A stretch of 64,000 bases of DNA from Thiohalophilus sp. GTDB taxonomy: Bacteria > Pseudomonadota > Gammaproteobacteria > UBA6429 > Thiohalophilaceae. The stretch lies in NCBI RefSeq assembly GCF_034521165.1, contig NZ_JAXHMV010000012.1, forward strand, positions 62,001 to 126,000, written 5' to 3'. Position numbers and translations under genes: made by a program. Within the stretch, counting starts at the first letter, position 1. Every line of letters starts with the position of its first letter. The notes beneath the pieces were generated by a model, which saw only the letters and a list, made by a program, of their open reading frames with translations, did not search any database and had not been told where the DNA came from. This document shows, one piece after another, positions 55,860 to 63,903 of this stretch.

Positions 55860-56556
55860 TAACTCGCGGACAAATCCGGTTACCCCGTACAGGGATCAAC
55901 GCTCGGCACGAATTTATCGGCGCACAGTTAGCGTATTGTTGTTGTTAATGGCCTTGGAACTGATATTGACTCTGTATAACGGGCTGTGGCTGAGCGCGAT
56001 TCTGGTCATGGCTATCATGGCAGTGATTCTGTCACCGGCAATCATCGGTCGGCATTTTCAGATTACCGTGCCGGCGGAGTTTCAGTTGCTGGCGGTGTTG
56101 TTTGTTTTCGCTTCATTGTTTCTGGGGGAAATCCGTCGTTACTATGATCGGATCTGGTGGTGGGATATTGCCCTGCATACCAGTTCAGGCCTGTTGCTGG
56201 GATTGCTGGGGTTTTTGCTGATTTATGTGCTGAACCAGAACAAACGTATCGAGCTGCATCTGCGGCCGGGGTTCATGGCATTGTTTGCTTTTCTGTTCGC
56301 CGTGACGGCCGGTACATTATGGGAAATTTTTGAATTTTCCATGGATCACCTGGCCGGTACCAATATGCAAAAACCGATGCTCGGTGATAATTCGGGACTG
56401 ACCGATACTATGTGGGATTTGATCGTCGATGCGCTCGGGGCGCTGTTGATCAGTGTCTTTGGCTGGTGGTATATGAAACGGGGCGAACGTTCCTTTATCG
56501 TCGACTGGATCGGCAAGTTCACCGATCGCAATCCCCGCCTGTTCAAACCCGACTAA
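55852..56556 (+). CDS. DUF2238/YjdF-like membrane protein
   Basis: From ATG 55852, 234 residues with about five to six hydrophobic helices. Diagnostic stretches are WWDIALHTSSGLLLGLLGF, VTAGTLWEIFEFSMDHL and GLTDTMWDLIVDALGALL, where conserved Trp, Glu and Asp lie next to or in helices, as in the YjdF/DUF2238 family. Function unknown. Its start overlaps the aminotransferase stop, so the two are probably coupled. Confidence 0.85.
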   Translation: MIDNSRTNPVTPYRDQRSARIYRRTVSVLLLLMALELILTLYNGLWLSAILVMAIMAVILSPAIIGRHFQITVPAEFQLLAVLFVFASLFLGEIRRYYDRIWWWDIALHTSSGLLLGLLGFLLIYVLNQNKRIELHLRPGFMALFAFLFAVTAGTLWEIFEFSMDHLAGTNMQKPMLGDNSGLTDTMWDLIVDALGALLISVFGWWYMKRGERSFIVDWIGKFTDRNPRLFKPD

Positions 56557-56588
56557 ATAAGCGTTCCCAGTACCCGATCACCCTCTAC

Positions 56589-56621
56589 AGGGTGGAACAA
56601 GCGAAGCGGTTCCACCTGAAC
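56589..56621. repeat. 33-bp REP-like hairpin repeat, copy 2
   Basis: Exactly the reverse complement of 2094-2126 (GGTGGAACAAGCGAAGC followed by GGTTCCACC on this strand). It lies in the gap between two convergent genes, about 30 bp after the membrane protein stop. Confidence 0.88.
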
Positions 56622-56725
56622 CCCGCAAAATCGGGATCCGTCGTCTTGCTGTTTGATCCAGGCTACGCGCTAAAATGGACTGGTATCCGGAACGCTTGTT
56701 TAGCTGACTTGCGGTTGTTATACGC

Positions 56726-56755
56726 AAAAAAATGCCCCGTAACACGGGGCATTTT
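56726..56755. terminator. Bidirectional intrinsic terminator
   Basis: AATGCCCCGT-AAC-ACGGGGCATT, a perfect 10-bp stem preceded by AAAAA and followed by TTT. On the minus strand it is followed by a T-run and ends the DUF4168 gene 23 bp downstream of its stop; on the plus strand it can stop transcription from the membrane protein gene. Confidence 0.92.
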
Positions 56756-56778
56756 ATTACAGCTGCAAGTCGTTCAGA

Positions 56779-57159
56779 TTACCGATCACCCAGTACCTTT
56801 TTCTGCAGTTCGGGGTTCTGCTGAACGGCGGCAAAGATCTGGTTGTATTCCTGAACAGAAAGCCCGGCATCTTCCACGGCGCTCACCATGTCCTGCTGAG
56901 CCTGCTGCTGCAGTTTCTGGGCTTTTTGCGGATCTTCAACGTTTTCCAGTTTGCCGGCGAAGGATTCGCGGATGCTGTTGACTTCGGCAAAGGCGTCCTT
57001 GAACTTGTTCAGGGAGGCGTCGTCGACATTGGCCGGAGCCTGGCTACCCTGTTGCTGCTGTTGCTGGGCACCGCCCTGACCATAGTCCTGGGCGTAAGCG
57101 CCAAGTGACAGGCTCATGCCGAACAGGGCAACCAGCAGTGCTGTTTTTTTGAATTTCAT
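56779..57159 (-). CDS. Secreted DUF4168 protein, probable sigma-54 target
   Basis: A 126-residue protein with a signal peptide (MKFKKTALLVALFGMSLSLGAYAQ is its extent, cleaved after AYA), a Gln-rich linker and a helical DUF4168-type domain (LNKFKDAFAEVNSIRESFAG ... AGLSVQEYNQIFAAVQQNP). It is likely periplasmic or exported; the function of the domain is unknown. GAGGAG precedes the ATG. A sigma-54-like promoter lies 44-59 bp upstream, and the gene is downstream of a sigma-54 regulator gene on the same strand. Confidence 0.88.
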   Translation of the reverse strand: MKFKKTALLVALFGMSLSLGAYAQDYGQGGAQQQQQQGSQAPANVDDASLNKFKDAFAEVNSIRESFAGKLENVEDPQKAQKLQQQAQQDMVSAVEDAGLSVQEYNQIFAAVQQNPELQKKVLGDR

Positions 57160-57202
57160 GATGTAAGACTCCTCGGGTTTTGATTACTGACACCGGGACA
57201 GG

Positions 57203-57218
57203 AGCAAGCCGCATGCCG
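57203..57218 (-). promoter_or_regulatory. Sigma-54-like promoter of the DUF4168 gene
   Basis: On the minus strand the sequence CGGCATGCGGCTTGCT matches the sigma-54 consensus TGGCACRNNNNTTGCW at 14 of 16 positions counting N as free, with the obligatory GG and GC spaced by 10. The predicted start is near 57192, giving a leader of about 33 nt. Confidence 0.65.
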
Positions 57219-57404
57219 GATTGCTGTGAAATGGTCCACAAACCATACAAAGAACCAGGCTGAACAGGCAAAAACGCTTTAAAGACAAAAAGTTGTTTGG
57301 CAAGTAAATGTTTTGTTTACATTCTGAGGGAGCGATACTGCAGGCTAATAACACAGTATGAGGATGTATCAGGCGGGCATATTGCTGATTTGTGTGTAGC
57401 GTTT

Positions 57405-57426
57405 TGACACATGTGCCGGCGTGTCA
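57405..57426 (-). promoter_or_regulatory. TGACAC-N10-GTGTCA palindrome, putative enhancer site
   Basis: A perfect 6-bp inverted repeat with a 10-bp spacer, centred about 220 bp upstream of the predicted DUF4168 transcription start and 17 bp after the regulator gene stop. A related site (TGACACATGTG shared) lies at 60317 on the other side of the two-component genes. Spacing and symmetry fit binding by a dimeric NtrC-type regulator. An AT-rich stretch with GTAAA/TTTAC arms (57304-57320) lies between site and promoter. Confidence 0.55.
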
Positions 57427-57442
57427 GCTGCACAGGGTGGTC

Positions 57443-58825
57443 TCAGTTCTCATCATCCTCACCCAGACGCCGATAGAGTGTGCGTCGGCCGATACCGAGA
57501 ATTTCCGCGGCACGCCGCTTGTTGCCGTCGACCTGTTTGATCACGTGTTCGATATAGCGGCGCTCCAGTTCCTGCAGGGGAATCAGCTCACTGCTGTGCG
57601 CCAGCATGGCAGGCAAGGCTGTGTCGGTCTGACTGTCACTGCTTTTGAGCAGGCGTTCGGGCAAGTGCTCGATATCAATCTGGTTGGCATGACAAAAAGT
57701 GACAGACCATTCGATGATGTTGGACAGCTCGCGGACATTCCCGGGGAACGGATAGCGCTTGAGTTGTTGCAGGGCCCGATCGGAGATGCCCTGGATCGGG
57801 TGATCGCGTCGGGCGCTGAATTCATCAATGAAACGGGCGGTCAGCAATTCCAGATCCTCGCCACGCTCGCGTAACGGGGGAATCTGCAGGGCAAACGTAT
57901 TCAGGCGATAAAACAGATCCTCGCGGAAGTTACCTTCGCTGACCTCGCGCTCCAGATCGCTGTTGGTGGCGGCCAGAATTCGCACTTCGACCGTTTCCTC
58001 GCGATTGGCGCCGACCGGCCGCAGTTTCTGTTCCTGCAAGACCCGCAACAATTTGGCCTGCATGCCAATGGGCAATTCACCAATCTCGTCCAGCAGCAGG
58101 CTGCCGCCGCTGGCCTCCAGAAACAGGCCGCGGCGCGCCTTTTGTGCGCCGGAGAATGCCCCGGCGGCATGACCGAACAGCTCGCTTTCCAGCAGTTCGG
58201 CCGGAATGGCGGCACAGTTGACGGCAATGAACGGGCCCTCGCTGACCTCGCTTTCGGCATGGATCGCGCGGGCGACCAGTTCCTTACCGACTCCGCTTTC
58301 CCCCTCGATCAACACCGGCCCGGCGGCCCGGGCAATCTGGCGTATCTGGCTGTAGAGCTGTTGCATGGGGGCGCTACGCCCGACGATACCGTGAAAGTCG
58401 CCACTGCCAAGCAATTCACGATAGCGGACCAGTTCCAGGCGCAGACGGCGGGTTTCGTTAACCCGTTGCACACTCATTAATAAATGCTGCAGATCCACCG
58501 GCTTGGTCAGAAAGTCGTCGGCCCCCTGTTTGAGGGCCTCCACCGCCTGCGACACCGTGCCGAAGCCGGTGATAATGATAAAGCCGGGCGCGACCGGCAG
58601 TTGCCGGGTCTGTTGCAGCAGCGCCATGGCATCGGCGCCGGGCAGGCGCAGATCGCTGATGACCAGATCGACCGGGTGATCATTGAGCAATTGCCAGGCC
58701 TGCTCGGCGTCGGGCGCTTCCAGAGTGTGATAGTCGCTGTCCTGCAACTCCTCGATGAGCAATTTACGTAACGAGGCGTCGTCCTCGACGACCAGAATAT
58801 GCGACGGGTTGGCGTTATTATCCAT
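57443..58825 (-). CDS. Sigma-54-dependent response regulator, NtrC/GlrR type
   Basis: From ATG 58825, 460 residues in three parts. The receiver domain is residues 1-125, with phosphoacceptor Asp in DLVISDLRLPG and the acidic pair VVEDD. The AAA+ domain is about 150-380: Walker A GESGVGKELVARAIH, sigma-54 contact loop GAFSGA (GAFTGA is usual), Walker B LLLDEIGELP and an arginine finger region. The C-terminal Fis-type helix-turn-helix is NKRRAAEILGIGRRTLYRRL. It activates sigma-54 RNA polymerase after phosphorylation by the adjacent kinase, whose stop it overlaps by 8 bp. Confidence 0.95.
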   Translation of the reverse strand: MDNNANPSHILVVEDDASLRKLLIEELQDSDYHTLEAPDAEQAWQLLNDHPVDLVISDLRLPGADAMALLQQTRQLPVAPGFIIITGFGTVSQAVEALKQGADDFLTKPVDLQHLLMSVQRVNETRRLRLELVRYRELLGSGDFHGIVGRSAPMQQLYSQIRQIARAAGPVLIEGESGVGKELVARAIHAESEVSEGPFIAVNCAAIPAELLESELFGHAAGAFSGAQKARRGLFLEASGGSLLLDEIGELPIGMQAKLLRVLQEQKLRPVGANREETVEVRILAATNSDLEREVSEGNFREDLFYRLNTFALQIPPLRERGEDLELLTARFIDEFSARRDHPIQGISDRALQQLKRYPFPGNVRELSNIIEWSVTFCHANQIDIEHLPERLLKSSDSQTDTALPAMLAHSSELIPLQELERRYIEHVIKQVDGNKRRAAEILGIGRRTLYRRLGEDDEN

Positions 58826-60287
58826 GCGTGGCTCCGTGTTGCGGGCTGACGGGCAGCACGATCCGAAAGCGGGCGCCCCCCAGCGGGCTGTGTTCGATCT
58901 CGATCCGGCCCTCGTGATCACTGACGGCGGCGTGGGCCACGGCCAGTCCCAGGCCGGTCCCTTCATCGACCCCTTTGGTGGTATAAAACGGCTCGAAAAT
59001 ACGTTCCCGATCCGCTTCGGCGATGCCGGGGCCGTCATCGTCGATCACAAAACCGGCCTGTGTCGCATCGGCAAACCAGCCGATGCGGACCTGTTGCGAG
59101 GCGGCCTGAACCGCGTTGTGCAACAAATTCGACAGCGCCTGCTCCATACGCAGCCGATCGATCATCAGCTCCGGGATAGGCCGGGTCTCATCCACCTGGA
59201 CTTCAATATGTCGATAACGGGCATCGCTGGCGACCTGGGTGAGTACCGCGCGCACGATCCGATCGGCCCGTTCCGGCTGACATTGCAACGGGTTGCTGCG
59301 GCCGAAGTCCATCAACTGGCGGACGATAAAATTCATTCGCTGTACTTCATGACGGATTTCCGATAGCGCGGTGTTAATGGCCGGATTGATATCCCGGTGG
59401 CGCAGGGCCCGCTGGGCCTGGCCGTCGACCACATTCAGGGGAGTCCCCAGTTCGTGGGCCACACCGGCGGCCAGCTGGCCGATCGCCGCCATGCGTTCCG
59501 AGCGGTGCAGACGATCCTCCAGCGCGGCCTGTTCCAGTTTCTGGCGAACCACCACTTCTTCCTGGCTGATCAGGTTCTCCAGCATCCGGTTAAGGCCGAA
59601 CGCCAGATCGTGCAGTTCCTGCGGGCCTTCGGTCGGCACCCGCTGTTCGCGCTCGCCGGCGCCGATGCGGCCAATCGCCCGGCGCATCGCCGCAACGTGA
59701 GAGCCGAATGCCTTGTAGTGACCGTAAAAGATCACCACGCTTAATAGCAAAGCCGTCAGCAGCAATACGGCCAGCCCCTGATACCGCAACCGGGTGATAT
59801 AGGATTCGAATTCGCTGGCCCGGCGAGTCACCTGCAGCATGCCGGTGATCTGGCCGGCCTCGTTCGATAGCGGCAGGAAATAGGAATAGACGTCCTCGCC
59901 GTCGAGAGTGCGGTTGTATTCCTCGCGACGATCGCCTTCGGACATCAATTCGGCGACCCGGGTACTGCCCACCGCCGGTTCGGTCGGGCCGCTGGTACCG
60001 ATGCGCTTGCCACTGGCGTCGTAGACATAGGCACCGTAGACCCGGCCAATATGCGAGGTGGAATCCAGCGCCTGGGCGAGTGCGCCCTCGCGGCCCTGCT
60101 CCATGGCGTAAATCACCGGCTGGCGGATGGCCCGGGCGACCAGTTCGATTTCGTCCTGCATGCGCTCCCGGCTCTGGTTTTCCAGCACTTTCAGGGAGTA
60201 CCAGCCGGCGGCGGCACTCAGCGCCAGCAAGGGCAACAGGACGAATATCAGCAGCGCGGTGCGCAGATTATAACGTTGCAATGACAC
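58818..60287 (-). CDS. Membrane sensor histidine kinase
   Basis: GTG at 60287 with AAGGAG upstream is preferred and gives 489 residues; an in-frame ATG at 60314 lacks a ribosome binding site. Order of domains: first membrane helix (ALLIFVLLPLLALSAAAGW), a periplasmic domain of about 130 residues, second helix (GLAVLLLTALLLSVVIFYG), HAMP, a HisKA dimerisation domain with the phosphorylated His in GVAHELGTPLNVVDGQ, and the ATPase domain with NLLHNAVQAA, DDDGPGIAEADRERIF and GTGLGLAVAH. The periplasmic location of the sensor fits an envelope signal. First gene of the kinase-regulator operon. Confidence 0.94.
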   Translation of the reverse strand: MSLQRYNLRTALLIFVLLPLLALSAAAGWYSLKVLENQSRERMQDEIELVARAIRQPVIYAMEQGREGALAQALDSTSHIGRVYGAYVYDASGKRIGTSGPTEPAVGSTRVAELMSEGDRREEYNRTLDGEDVYSYFLPLSNEAGQITGMLQVTRRASEFESYITRLRYQGLAVLLLTALLLSVVIFYGHYKAFGSHVAAMRRAIGRIGAGEREQRVPTEGPQELHDLAFGLNRMLENLISQEEVVVRQKLEQAALEDRLHRSERMAAIGQLAAGVAHELGTPLNVVDGQAQRALRHRDINPAINTALSEIRHEVQRMNFIVRQLMDFGRSNPLQCQPERADRIVRAVLTQVASDARYRHIEVQVDETRPIPELMIDRLRMEQALSNLLHNAVQAASQQVRIGWFADATQAGFVIDDDGPGIAEADRERIFEPFYTTKGVDEGTGLGLAVAHAAVSDHEGRIEIEHSPLGGARFRIVLPVSPQHGATHG

Positions 60288-60316
60288 GGGGCTCCTTGAT
60301 CGGTAGTGAGTCATTC

Positions 60317-60334
60317 TGACACATGTGTGCCGTC
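60317..60334 (+). promoter_or_regulatory. TGACACATGTGTGCCGTCA-type site, putative enhancer
   Basis: TGACACATGTG is identical to the start of the palindrome at 57405. Here the right half is shortened (GTCA), and the perfect decamer ACACATGTGT lies within. It is about 195 bp upstream of the predicted start of the plus-strand gene at 60647 and just upstream of the kinase start on the other strand, so one site could serve activation of the former and autoregulation of the latter. Confidence 0.5.
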
Positions 60335-60495
60335 ATCCCGATGCAAGACCGCGTTCCTGTCGTGATTTTCGGCGCAATGGATAGAACCAGTTTAACATGC
60401 CGTAAGCATGCTTCGTGCCCCGCTATTCCGGCGAGTCAGTTAAGCTCTTGATTCGCGGCTGTTCCGATGCCAGTAAGATGAATCTGGCGTCGCAC

Positions 60496-60511
60496 TGGAA
60501 CAGGAATTGCA
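60496..60511 (+). promoter_or_regulatory. Sigma-54-like promoter of the gene at 60647
   Basis: TGGAACAGGAATTGCA differs from the sigma-54 consensus TGGCACRNNNNTTGCW at one position (A for C), with GG and GC 10 bp apart. The predicted start is near 60522, giving a leader of about 125 nt that includes the 7-bp tandem repeat. Confidence 0.7.
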
Positions 60512-60597
60512 CTGAGTAGGCCGTGAGCAAAAGTTATTCGTAAAGTGACGGGATGCATCGAATCCCGATCTCTGGAGCAATAGAGCGAAATACTTGC

Positions 60598-60632
60598 CGA
60601 TTAACGATTAACGATTAACGATTAACGATTAA
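60598..60632. repeat. Tandem 7-bp repeat (CGATTAA)5
   Basis: Five exact copies of CGATTAA end 14 bp before the ATG of the following gene, inside the predicted 5' leader and 8 bp before the GGAG ribosome binding site. Copy number could change by slippage. Confidence 0.92.
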
Positions 60633-60646
60633 TGCATGGAGTCGTA

Positions 60647-61015
60647 ATGCAAATCAGACAGATAGCCATCATGTTCCTTTTGCTGTTCCTGTCCGGCCAG
60701 ACCCTGGCCAGTGATTGCCTGGAAGCCGTGGAGCATCATATCGACTCCGCCGAGCCCAGCTATGGTCAGGTATGGCTTGAGTGGACGGCACGGATTCGTA
60801 ATAACTGCGATGAATCTTACTATGCGCTGGTGACTGTCGACTTTCAGGATGCCGATGGGACACGTATTCATAAATCCCTGACCAGTTCCATGGTGAAAAA
60901 CGGGGAGACGATAACATTACACAAGCGCTCGCTGGTGGATGAAGAGATTTACGAGCGGATCGAAAACAGTGAAATTCGCATCGATCCCGAAAAATTGCCA
61001 AATGAAGTGCAATAG
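60647..61015 (+). CDS. Small periplasmic protein, probable sigma-54 target
   Basis: From ATG 60647 (GGAG at 6 bp) 122 residues. An N-terminal signal peptide (MFLLLFLSGQTLAS) is followed by a beta-rich domain with two cysteines (SDCLEAVEHH, RNNCDESYYA) that could form a disulfide, and VTVDFQDADGTRIHKS as in FxLYD-like or immunoglobulin-like folds. The family is not recognised with certainty. It is divergent from the kinase gene and has a sigma-54-like promoter. Confidence 0.75.
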   Translation: MQIRQIAIMFLLLFLSGQTLASDCLEAVEHHIDSAEPSYGQVWLEWTARIRNNCDESYYALVTVDFQDADGTRIHKSLTSSMVKNGETITLHKRSLVDEEIYERIENSEIRIDPEKLPNEVQ

Positions 61016-61256
61016 TCGTTATTTCCCGATGAACACCGGATAACGTTGGCCTGCATGCCGATACCGCATTTGTTGCTCGTTTAATCAAAAATATCGATTA
61101 TAACGAGTAAAAATTATCGTTCATAATCAGTGAGCCGGCGCGCATCTTCCTTGTCTGTTGCGGTCTAATGTGAGCCATGCTCTGTCAAAGAGCGTGGTGA
61201 ACAGGACTGTTGTCATACCTGTTAATAATGACTGCAACACCTTGAGGAGAAGCGCT

Positions 61257-61577
61257 ATGAACACGATCAAAACCCTGTTGGCCTTCACGGTCGGCGCCTG
61301 GTTGCTGGCAGGTTGTGCCGGCATCGGTGGCGAGTCCGCCGAACAAACCCAGCAACGTTACGCACAAGCCATGGCGGAGGCCCAGACTGCCTATGACAAA
61401 GTCTATGCCGTGGAATTTGCCTGGCGGGATACGCAAGATCTGATGAAAGCCGCTCAAAAAGCCGCCGAGAAAGGGGAGTACGACAAGGCGATTGCGCTGG
61501 CCAATCAGTCCCGAAAGGAAAGCGAGCTGGCCTACAATCAATACCTTGAACAAAAAGGCGCCGGTCCTCGCTTCTGA
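61257..61577 (+). CDS. SoxK-like (SoxXA-binding) lipoprotein
   Basis: A 106-residue lipoprotein: leader MNTIKTLLAFTVGAWLLAGC with lipobox LAGC, GAGGAGA upstream of ATG 61257. The mature part is a helical hairpin with FAWRDTQDLMKAAQKAAEKG and YDKAIALANQSRKESELAYN. This WRDT ... AIALANQ pattern matches SoxXA-binding proteins (SoxK), which support the SoxXA c-type cytochrome in thiosulfate oxidation. No sox genes lie in the window, so the role is inferred; a general small helical lipoprotein is the alternative. Confidence 0.7.
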   Translation: MNTIKTLLAFTVGAWLLAGCAGIGGESAEQTQQRYAQAMAEAQTAYDKVYAVEFAWRDTQDLMKAAQKAAEKGEYDKAIALANQSRKESELAYNQYLEQKGAGPRF

Positions 61578-61613
61578 GGATCGCAAGCAGGTCGGAGAAT
61601 TTCTCCGACCTGC

Positions 61614-62333
61614 TTATTTGAACTGTTCAATCCGCAGCGCCGTGGCACCGGCCACGGCAACCGGCATCACCATAAAGTTGAAAACGGGGATCAGGGTGGC
61701 CACCATCACCGCGCCGCCAAAGCCCAGAGACAACAACCGTTTTTGCCCAATGGCCTGGCGAATCTCCGGAAAGCTCTTGCCCTGATTGCCCAGCGGGTAA
61801 TCCAGGTATTCAATACTCAACATCCAGGCGCTGAAGATAATCCAGAGTACCGGTGCAATCAGATTGAGCCCGGGAATCAGTGTAATGATCAGCAGAGCCA
61901 GCGCGATCAAGGCAAACAGCGCCATTTTCCTGATTTCACCGCTGATGGCTTTGATCAATTCCTCCATAAACCCCACTTCACTGATGGGCGAGCGCCCGGT
62001 CAGATTTTTTTCCACGGCGGCGGAGAGGAAACTGTTAAACGGCGCGCCGACCAGATTGGCCAGGACAGTAAAGCTGAAGAACACCGCAATACCGGTGGTG
62101 ATAGCAAAAATAAACCAGAGCAGACTGTCCAGCCAGGCCAGCCAGTCAGGCAAGGTCGGCATCAGCCATTCCAGCAGTACGTCGAACTGCGCGGCCAGCA
62201 GCCAGATTAAACCGGCAAAGATCAGGATATTGATAATCAGAGGAAACACAACATGGCGCTTCACGCCAGGTTTGCCAATCAGACTCAGGCCGCGCAGCAG
62301 ATAACCGGCGCCGGTAAACGGATTACTGATCAT
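61614..62333 (-). CDS. cysZ: CysZ-like sulfate permease, EI24 family
   Basis: A 239-residue membrane protein starting GAGYLLRGLSLIGKPGVKRH, the CysZ signature. Long hydrophobic helices follow (FPLIINILIFAGLIWLLA, FFSFTVLANLVGAPFNSFL, LIITLIPGLNLIAPVLWIIF) and YLDYPLGNQGKSFPEIR near the C-terminus. CysZ takes up sulfate for cysteine synthesis. It is convergent with the SoxK-like gene (36 bp between stops). Confidence 0.9.
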   Translation of the reverse strand: MISNPFTGAGYLLRGLSLIGKPGVKRHVVFPLIINILIFAGLIWLLAAQFDVLLEWLMPTLPDWLAWLDSLLWFIFAITTGIAVFFSFTVLANLVGAPFNSFLSAAVEKNLTGRSPISEVGFMEELIKAISGEIRKMALFALIALALLIITLIPGLNLIAPVLWIIFSAWMLSIEYLDYPLGNQGKSFPEIRQAIGQKRLLSLGFGGAVMVATLIPVFNFMVMPVAVAGATALRIEQFK

Positions 62334-62357
62334 AGGACCTCCTGAGAGATAAAAGCC

Positions 62358-62559
62358 TTACCACGAAGGCACGAAGACACGAAGTAAATAATTTTTTATT
62401 TATCTTTGGCGGACGGGTGGCCGGCAATTTTACGGCGTATTACAGCGAACAAAGAGCATCTTGCTGTGAAAGCGGCCTGTTCAGGTTAGGCATATCGTAC
62501 CGGCAAGCGATATGATAAACAAACAAGGTTAATTTCGTGCCTTCGTGCCTTCGTGGTTA
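62358..62559. repeat. CACGAAGG-arm inverted element
   Basis: Left arm 62358-62384 (CCACGAAGG, CACGAAGA, CACGAAG) and right arm 62534-62559 (TTCGTGCC, TTCGTGCC, TTCGTGG) enclose about 149 bp with no gene. The right arm abuts the stop codon of the FGGY kinase gene. Same design as the ACGCAAAG elements but with a different unit. Confidence 0.85.
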
Positions 62560-63867
62560 TCAGCTCTTGTCACTGCGCAGAGCGATGAGTGCGCTGCCGT
62601 AAGCGGCTTCGGTGTTGGGCGCGGTTTCCACCGGAATACCCAGCAGGCTCTGGCGTATCTGCGTCCAGGCGTCGTTGACGCTGCCGCCGCCGGCGCTGAG
62701 GATGCGTTTGGGGAAGGGGGCGCCGAGTTCGGCCAGGCGTTCATAACCCTGTTTTTCGATGCGCGCGATCCCCTCGAGCATGCCCTGAAAAAACGTCACG
62801 TCGTCATCGGGACGCGGTTCCAGTTGCGGGCTCAGGTTCGGGTCGTTGATGGGAAAGCGTTCCCCCAGAGCCGGCAGTGGATAGTAGTTGAGTCCGGTTG
62901 GCTGTTGCGGATCCAGTTGCGTCGTCATCGCCTGCAGTTGCTCGTCGGTGAAATAGTGTTTCAATACCGCGCCGCCGCTGTTGGAGGCGCCGCCCACCAG
63001 CCACAAGTCGCCCAGCGGCTGGCTGTAAACACCGTAGTTGGCGGCCAGAATGGGCTTATTGCCCAGCACCTTCAATACCAGGGTTGAGCCAAGCACGGTC
63101 ACTGCATCGCCCGGCTCGCCGGCGCCGGTGGCGATAAACGAGGCGGTACTGTCGGTGGTGCCGCTGACGATCAATGTCTTCTCTGACAGATTGAAACGTT
63201 TGGCCATATGATCGCTGATCGGGCCGACCGGCGCGCCGGGTGCTTGCACTGTGGGCAACCAGGCGTTGTCCAGCGGCAGGGTATCCATCCAGCGTGGCCA
63301 GGTATAGTGCTCGGCATTGAAACCGGTTTTGAGGCAGTTGTTGACATCACTGATGCCGTAGCGATCGGTGAGTTTGCCGGCAATCCAGTCGGCCTGATGC
63401 AGACAGTGGGCGAGGGCGCTTTTATCGACGTGCATGCTCAGCCACAACAGCTTGACCAGGCCGGAGTTGGGGCTGAGCACCGGGTTATCCGGCGGTGCCA
63501 TCGCCTTGAGGTGTTCGACGTAAACCGGATCGCGCTGATCGTTGTACAGCAACGCCTCGCGTAACGGTTCGCCGGCGGCATTGGTCACCAGCACCGACCC
63601 CGAGGTGCCGTCCACGGCGATACGTTCTACCTGCGCGGGATCGACCTGTTCAAACAGTTCATCCAGCACCCGCTCCACCGCCTGCCACCAGAGCCCGGGA
63701 TCCTGATAACGGGCAATGCCCTCGGCCATGGCGGGGGGGAGTTCGGTACTGGCCGTGTAGAGAACTGTGGCATCAGCATTGATCGCCGTCGCCCGGCAAC
63801 CGGACGTCCCCAGATCAATCCCTACATAGAGTGCAGTGTGACGGTTGTCGGAATGTGAAGAAGTCAT
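62560..63867 (-). CDS. FGGY-family kinase, D-ribulose kinase-like
   Basis: A 435-residue FGGY carbohydrate kinase: ATP-binding YVGIDLGTSGCRATAINAD, VDGTSGSVLVTNAAGEPL, the central GTTDSTASFIATGAGEPGDA and the late LSAGGGSVNDAWTQIRQ. Compared with xylulokinases it is short (usual 480-500) and resembles the cyanobacterial/plant D-ribulose kinase branch. Ribulose or a related ketopentose is the likely substrate (inference). It follows a probable queF on the same strand. Confidence 0.85.
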   Translation of the reverse strand: MTSSHSDNRHTALYVGIDLGTSGCRATAINADATVLYTASTELPPAMAEGIARYQDPGLWWQAVERVLDELFEQVDPAQVERIAVDGTSGSVLVTNAAGEPLREALLYNDQRDPVYVEHLKAMAPPDNPVLSPNSGLVKLLWLSMHVDKSALAHCLHQADWIAGKLTDRYGISDVNNCLKTGFNAEHYTWPRWMDTLPLDNAWLPTVQAPGAPVGPISDHMAKRFNLSEKTLIVSGTTDSTASFIATGAGEPGDAVTVLGSTLVLKVLGNKPILAANYGVYSQPLGDLWLVGGASNSGGAVLKHYFTDEQLQAMTTQLDPQQPTGLNYYPLPALGERFPINDPNLSPQLEPRPDDDVTFFQGMLEGIARIEKQGYERLAELGAPFPKRILSAGGGSVNDAWTQIRQSLLGIPVETAPNTEAAYGSALIALRSDKS

Positions 63868-63868
63868 A

Positions 63869-63895
63869 CCTCGGACCTCGTTACTCGTCCCTCGG
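63869..63895. repeat. Single GACGAG-type repeat arm
   Basis: CCTCGGACCTCGTTACTCGTCCCTCGG-type sequence (quoted in part: CTCGTTACTCGTCCCTCG) matches the right arm at 51401-51433. It lies directly before the FGGY kinase start codon and 9 bp after the queF stop. No partner arm is visible within the window. Confidence 0.75.
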
Positions 63896-63903
63896 CACTG
63901 CCG

